Assembly (NCBI RefSeq): GCF_026898115.1
Contig: NZ_CP114036.1
Coordinates: 5,450,001-5,514,000 of the forward strand
Length of the DNA stretch: 64,000 nt
Reading direction: 5' to 3'
Source: Streptomyces sp. S465
GTDB taxonomy: Bacteria; Actinomycetota; Actinomycetes; Streptomycetales; Streptomycetaceae
Shown: in pieces, positions 63,266 through 64,000 of the stretch
How the letters are laid out: every line of letters begins with the position of its first letter
Numbering within the stretch: the first letter of the stretch is position 1
The notes under the pieces: generated by a model
Told to the model about the DNA's origin: nothing
The model's input: the letters and a program-made list of their open reading frames with translations, nothing else
The model's database searches: none
Made by a program: the position numbers and the translations under genes

Positions 63266-63910
63266 ATGGCTAAGCAGATCAAGGGCGTCCTGGGCGAGAA
63301 GCTCGGCATGACGCAGGTCTGGGACGAGAACAACCGTGTCGTCCCGGTCACCGTCGTCAAGGCCGGTCCCTGCGTCGTGACCCAGGTCCGTACCGATGAC
63401 GCGGACGGCTACAGCGCCGTCCAGATCGCCTTCGGCGAGATCGACCCGCGCAAGGTGAACAAGCCCCTCAAGGGCCACTTCGCCAAGGCCGATGTGACCC
63501 CGCGCCGCCACCTGGTGGAGCTGCGTACCGCCGACGCCGGTGAGTACACGCTCGGCCAGGAGGTCACCGCCGAGGTGTTCGAGTCCGGTGTCAAGGTCGA
63601 CGTGACCGGCACCAGCAAGGGCAAGGGCACCGCCGGTGTCATGAAGCGCCACGGCTTCGGCGGCCTCGGCGCCGGCCACGGCACCCAGCGCAAGCACCGC
63701 TCGCCGGGCTCCATCGGTGGCTGCGCCACCCCGGGCCGCGTGTTCAAGGGCCTGCGCATGGCCGGCCGCATGGGCAATGAGCGGGTCACCACCCAGAACC
63801 TGACCGTCCACGCCGTTGACGCGGAGAAGGGTCTGCTCCTGATCAAGGGAGCGGTTCCTGGTCCGAACGGCGGCCTCGTCCTGGTCCGTACCGCGGCCAA
63901 GGGGGCCTGA
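63266..63910 (+). CDS. rplC: 50S ribosomal protein L3
   Basis: 214 aa from ATG at 63266, with GAGGTGA upstream overlapping the rpsJ stop region; the frame is open upstream, but the protein should begin MAKQIKGVLGEKLGMTQVW. The conserved central loop reads KRHGFGGLGAGHGTQRKHRS and is followed by GCATPGRVFKG, the segment that reaches the peptidyl-transferase centre. Early-assembling 23S rRNA protein, second gene of the S10 operon. Confidence 0.99.
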   Translation: MAKQIKGVLGEKLGMTQVWDENNRVVPVTVVKAGPCVVTQVRTDDADGYSAVQIAFGEIDPRKVNKPLKGHFAKADVTPRRHLVELRTADAGEYTLGQEVTAEVFESGVKVDVTGTSKGKGTAGVMKRHGFGGLGAGHGTQRKHRSPGSIGGCATPGRVFKGLRMAGRMGNERVTTQNLTVHAVDAEKGLLLIKGAVPGPNGGLVLVRTAAKGA

Positions 63911-63918
63911 GGTAACCG

Positions 63919-64000
63919 ATGAGCACCATTGACATCCTTTCGCCGGCAGGCGACAAGGCCGGGACCGTCGAGCTCCCCGCGGAGATCTTCGACGCGCAGG
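63919..64000 (+). CDS. rplD: 50S ribosomal protein L4, 3'-truncated by the window edge
   Basis: Only the first 27 codons are visible (MSTIDILSPAGDKAGTVELP and onward), matching the L4 N-terminus. ATG at 63919 lies 8 bp after the rplC stop, with GAGG overlapping that stop. In enterobacteria L4 regulates the S10 operon; nothing here shows whether it does so in this organism. Confidence 0.93.
   Translation, partial: MSTIDILSPAGDKAGTVELPAEIFDAQ

Overview
The window is high-GC actinobacterial DNA, almost certainly a Streptomyces chromosome. The signs are strong GC codon bias, GTG and TTG starts, rare TTA codons confined to regulatory or accessory genes, a LAL-type LuxR regulator, and a Streptomyces-like str operon (rpsL-rpsG-fusA-tuf) and S10 operon (rpsJ-rplC-rplD). 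It falls into four regions.

Region 1 (1-41 kb) is the downstream end of a type I modular polyketide cluster. Three collinear PKS genes carry six modules, the first truncated by the window edge: A (AT-DH-KR-ACP), B (KS-AT-DH-KR-ACP), C and D (each KS-AT-DH-ER-KR-ACP), E (KS-AT-DH-KR-ACP) and F (KS-AT-KR-ACP). AT motifs predict malonyl units in A, B, E and F and methylmalonyl units in C and D. If gene order is assembly order, this end of the chain is a diene, two fully reduced methyl-branched units, an enoyl (or hydroxyl) unit and a terminal beta-keto thioester, because the module F ketoreductase is dead. No thioesterase follows. Tailoring and control genes come next: a PhyH-type Fe(II)/2-oxoglutarate dioxygenase, a divergent FAD monooxygenase, a DHA2 exporter with a divergent TetR repressor, a LAL regulator with a TTA codon, and an FG-GAP protein that also has a TTA codon. 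An 11-bp motif (TAGGGGTTGGT) is shared by the dioxygenase and FG-GAP promoters. The PKS genes are mosaic, with kilobase-scale near-identical blocks shared between modules.

Region 2 (41.9-48.7 kb) is the most intriguing part. It is a tightly coupled five-gene minus-strand operon: class III nucleotidyl cyclase-like protein, STAND/HEAT-like protein, SPFH-like protein, PycTM-like three-helix membrane protein, and M48 membrane metallopeptidase. The cyclase C-terminus and the STAND-like N-terminus share a Gly/His-rich 27-residue motif (22/27 identical), the arrangement expected of a signalling-amyloid pair. Cyclase plus PycTM resembles Pycsar anti-phage immunity. A six-copy 17-bp repeat and a Crp-family regulator lie just upstream.

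Region 3 (48.7-53.6 kb) is the str operon with a clear promoter, leader hairpin and strong terminator. Region 4 (53.6-62.9 kb) is a short accessory interval: a two-gene pair resembling accessory genes of Streptomyces gas-vesicle loci, a PIG-L lipoprotein, a TetR/SDR pair, Uma2-type nucleases (one intact, one possible remnant), an HTH protein and an RHH/PIN toxin-antitoxin pair. The S10 operon then begins, with a leader hairpin matching that of rpsL.
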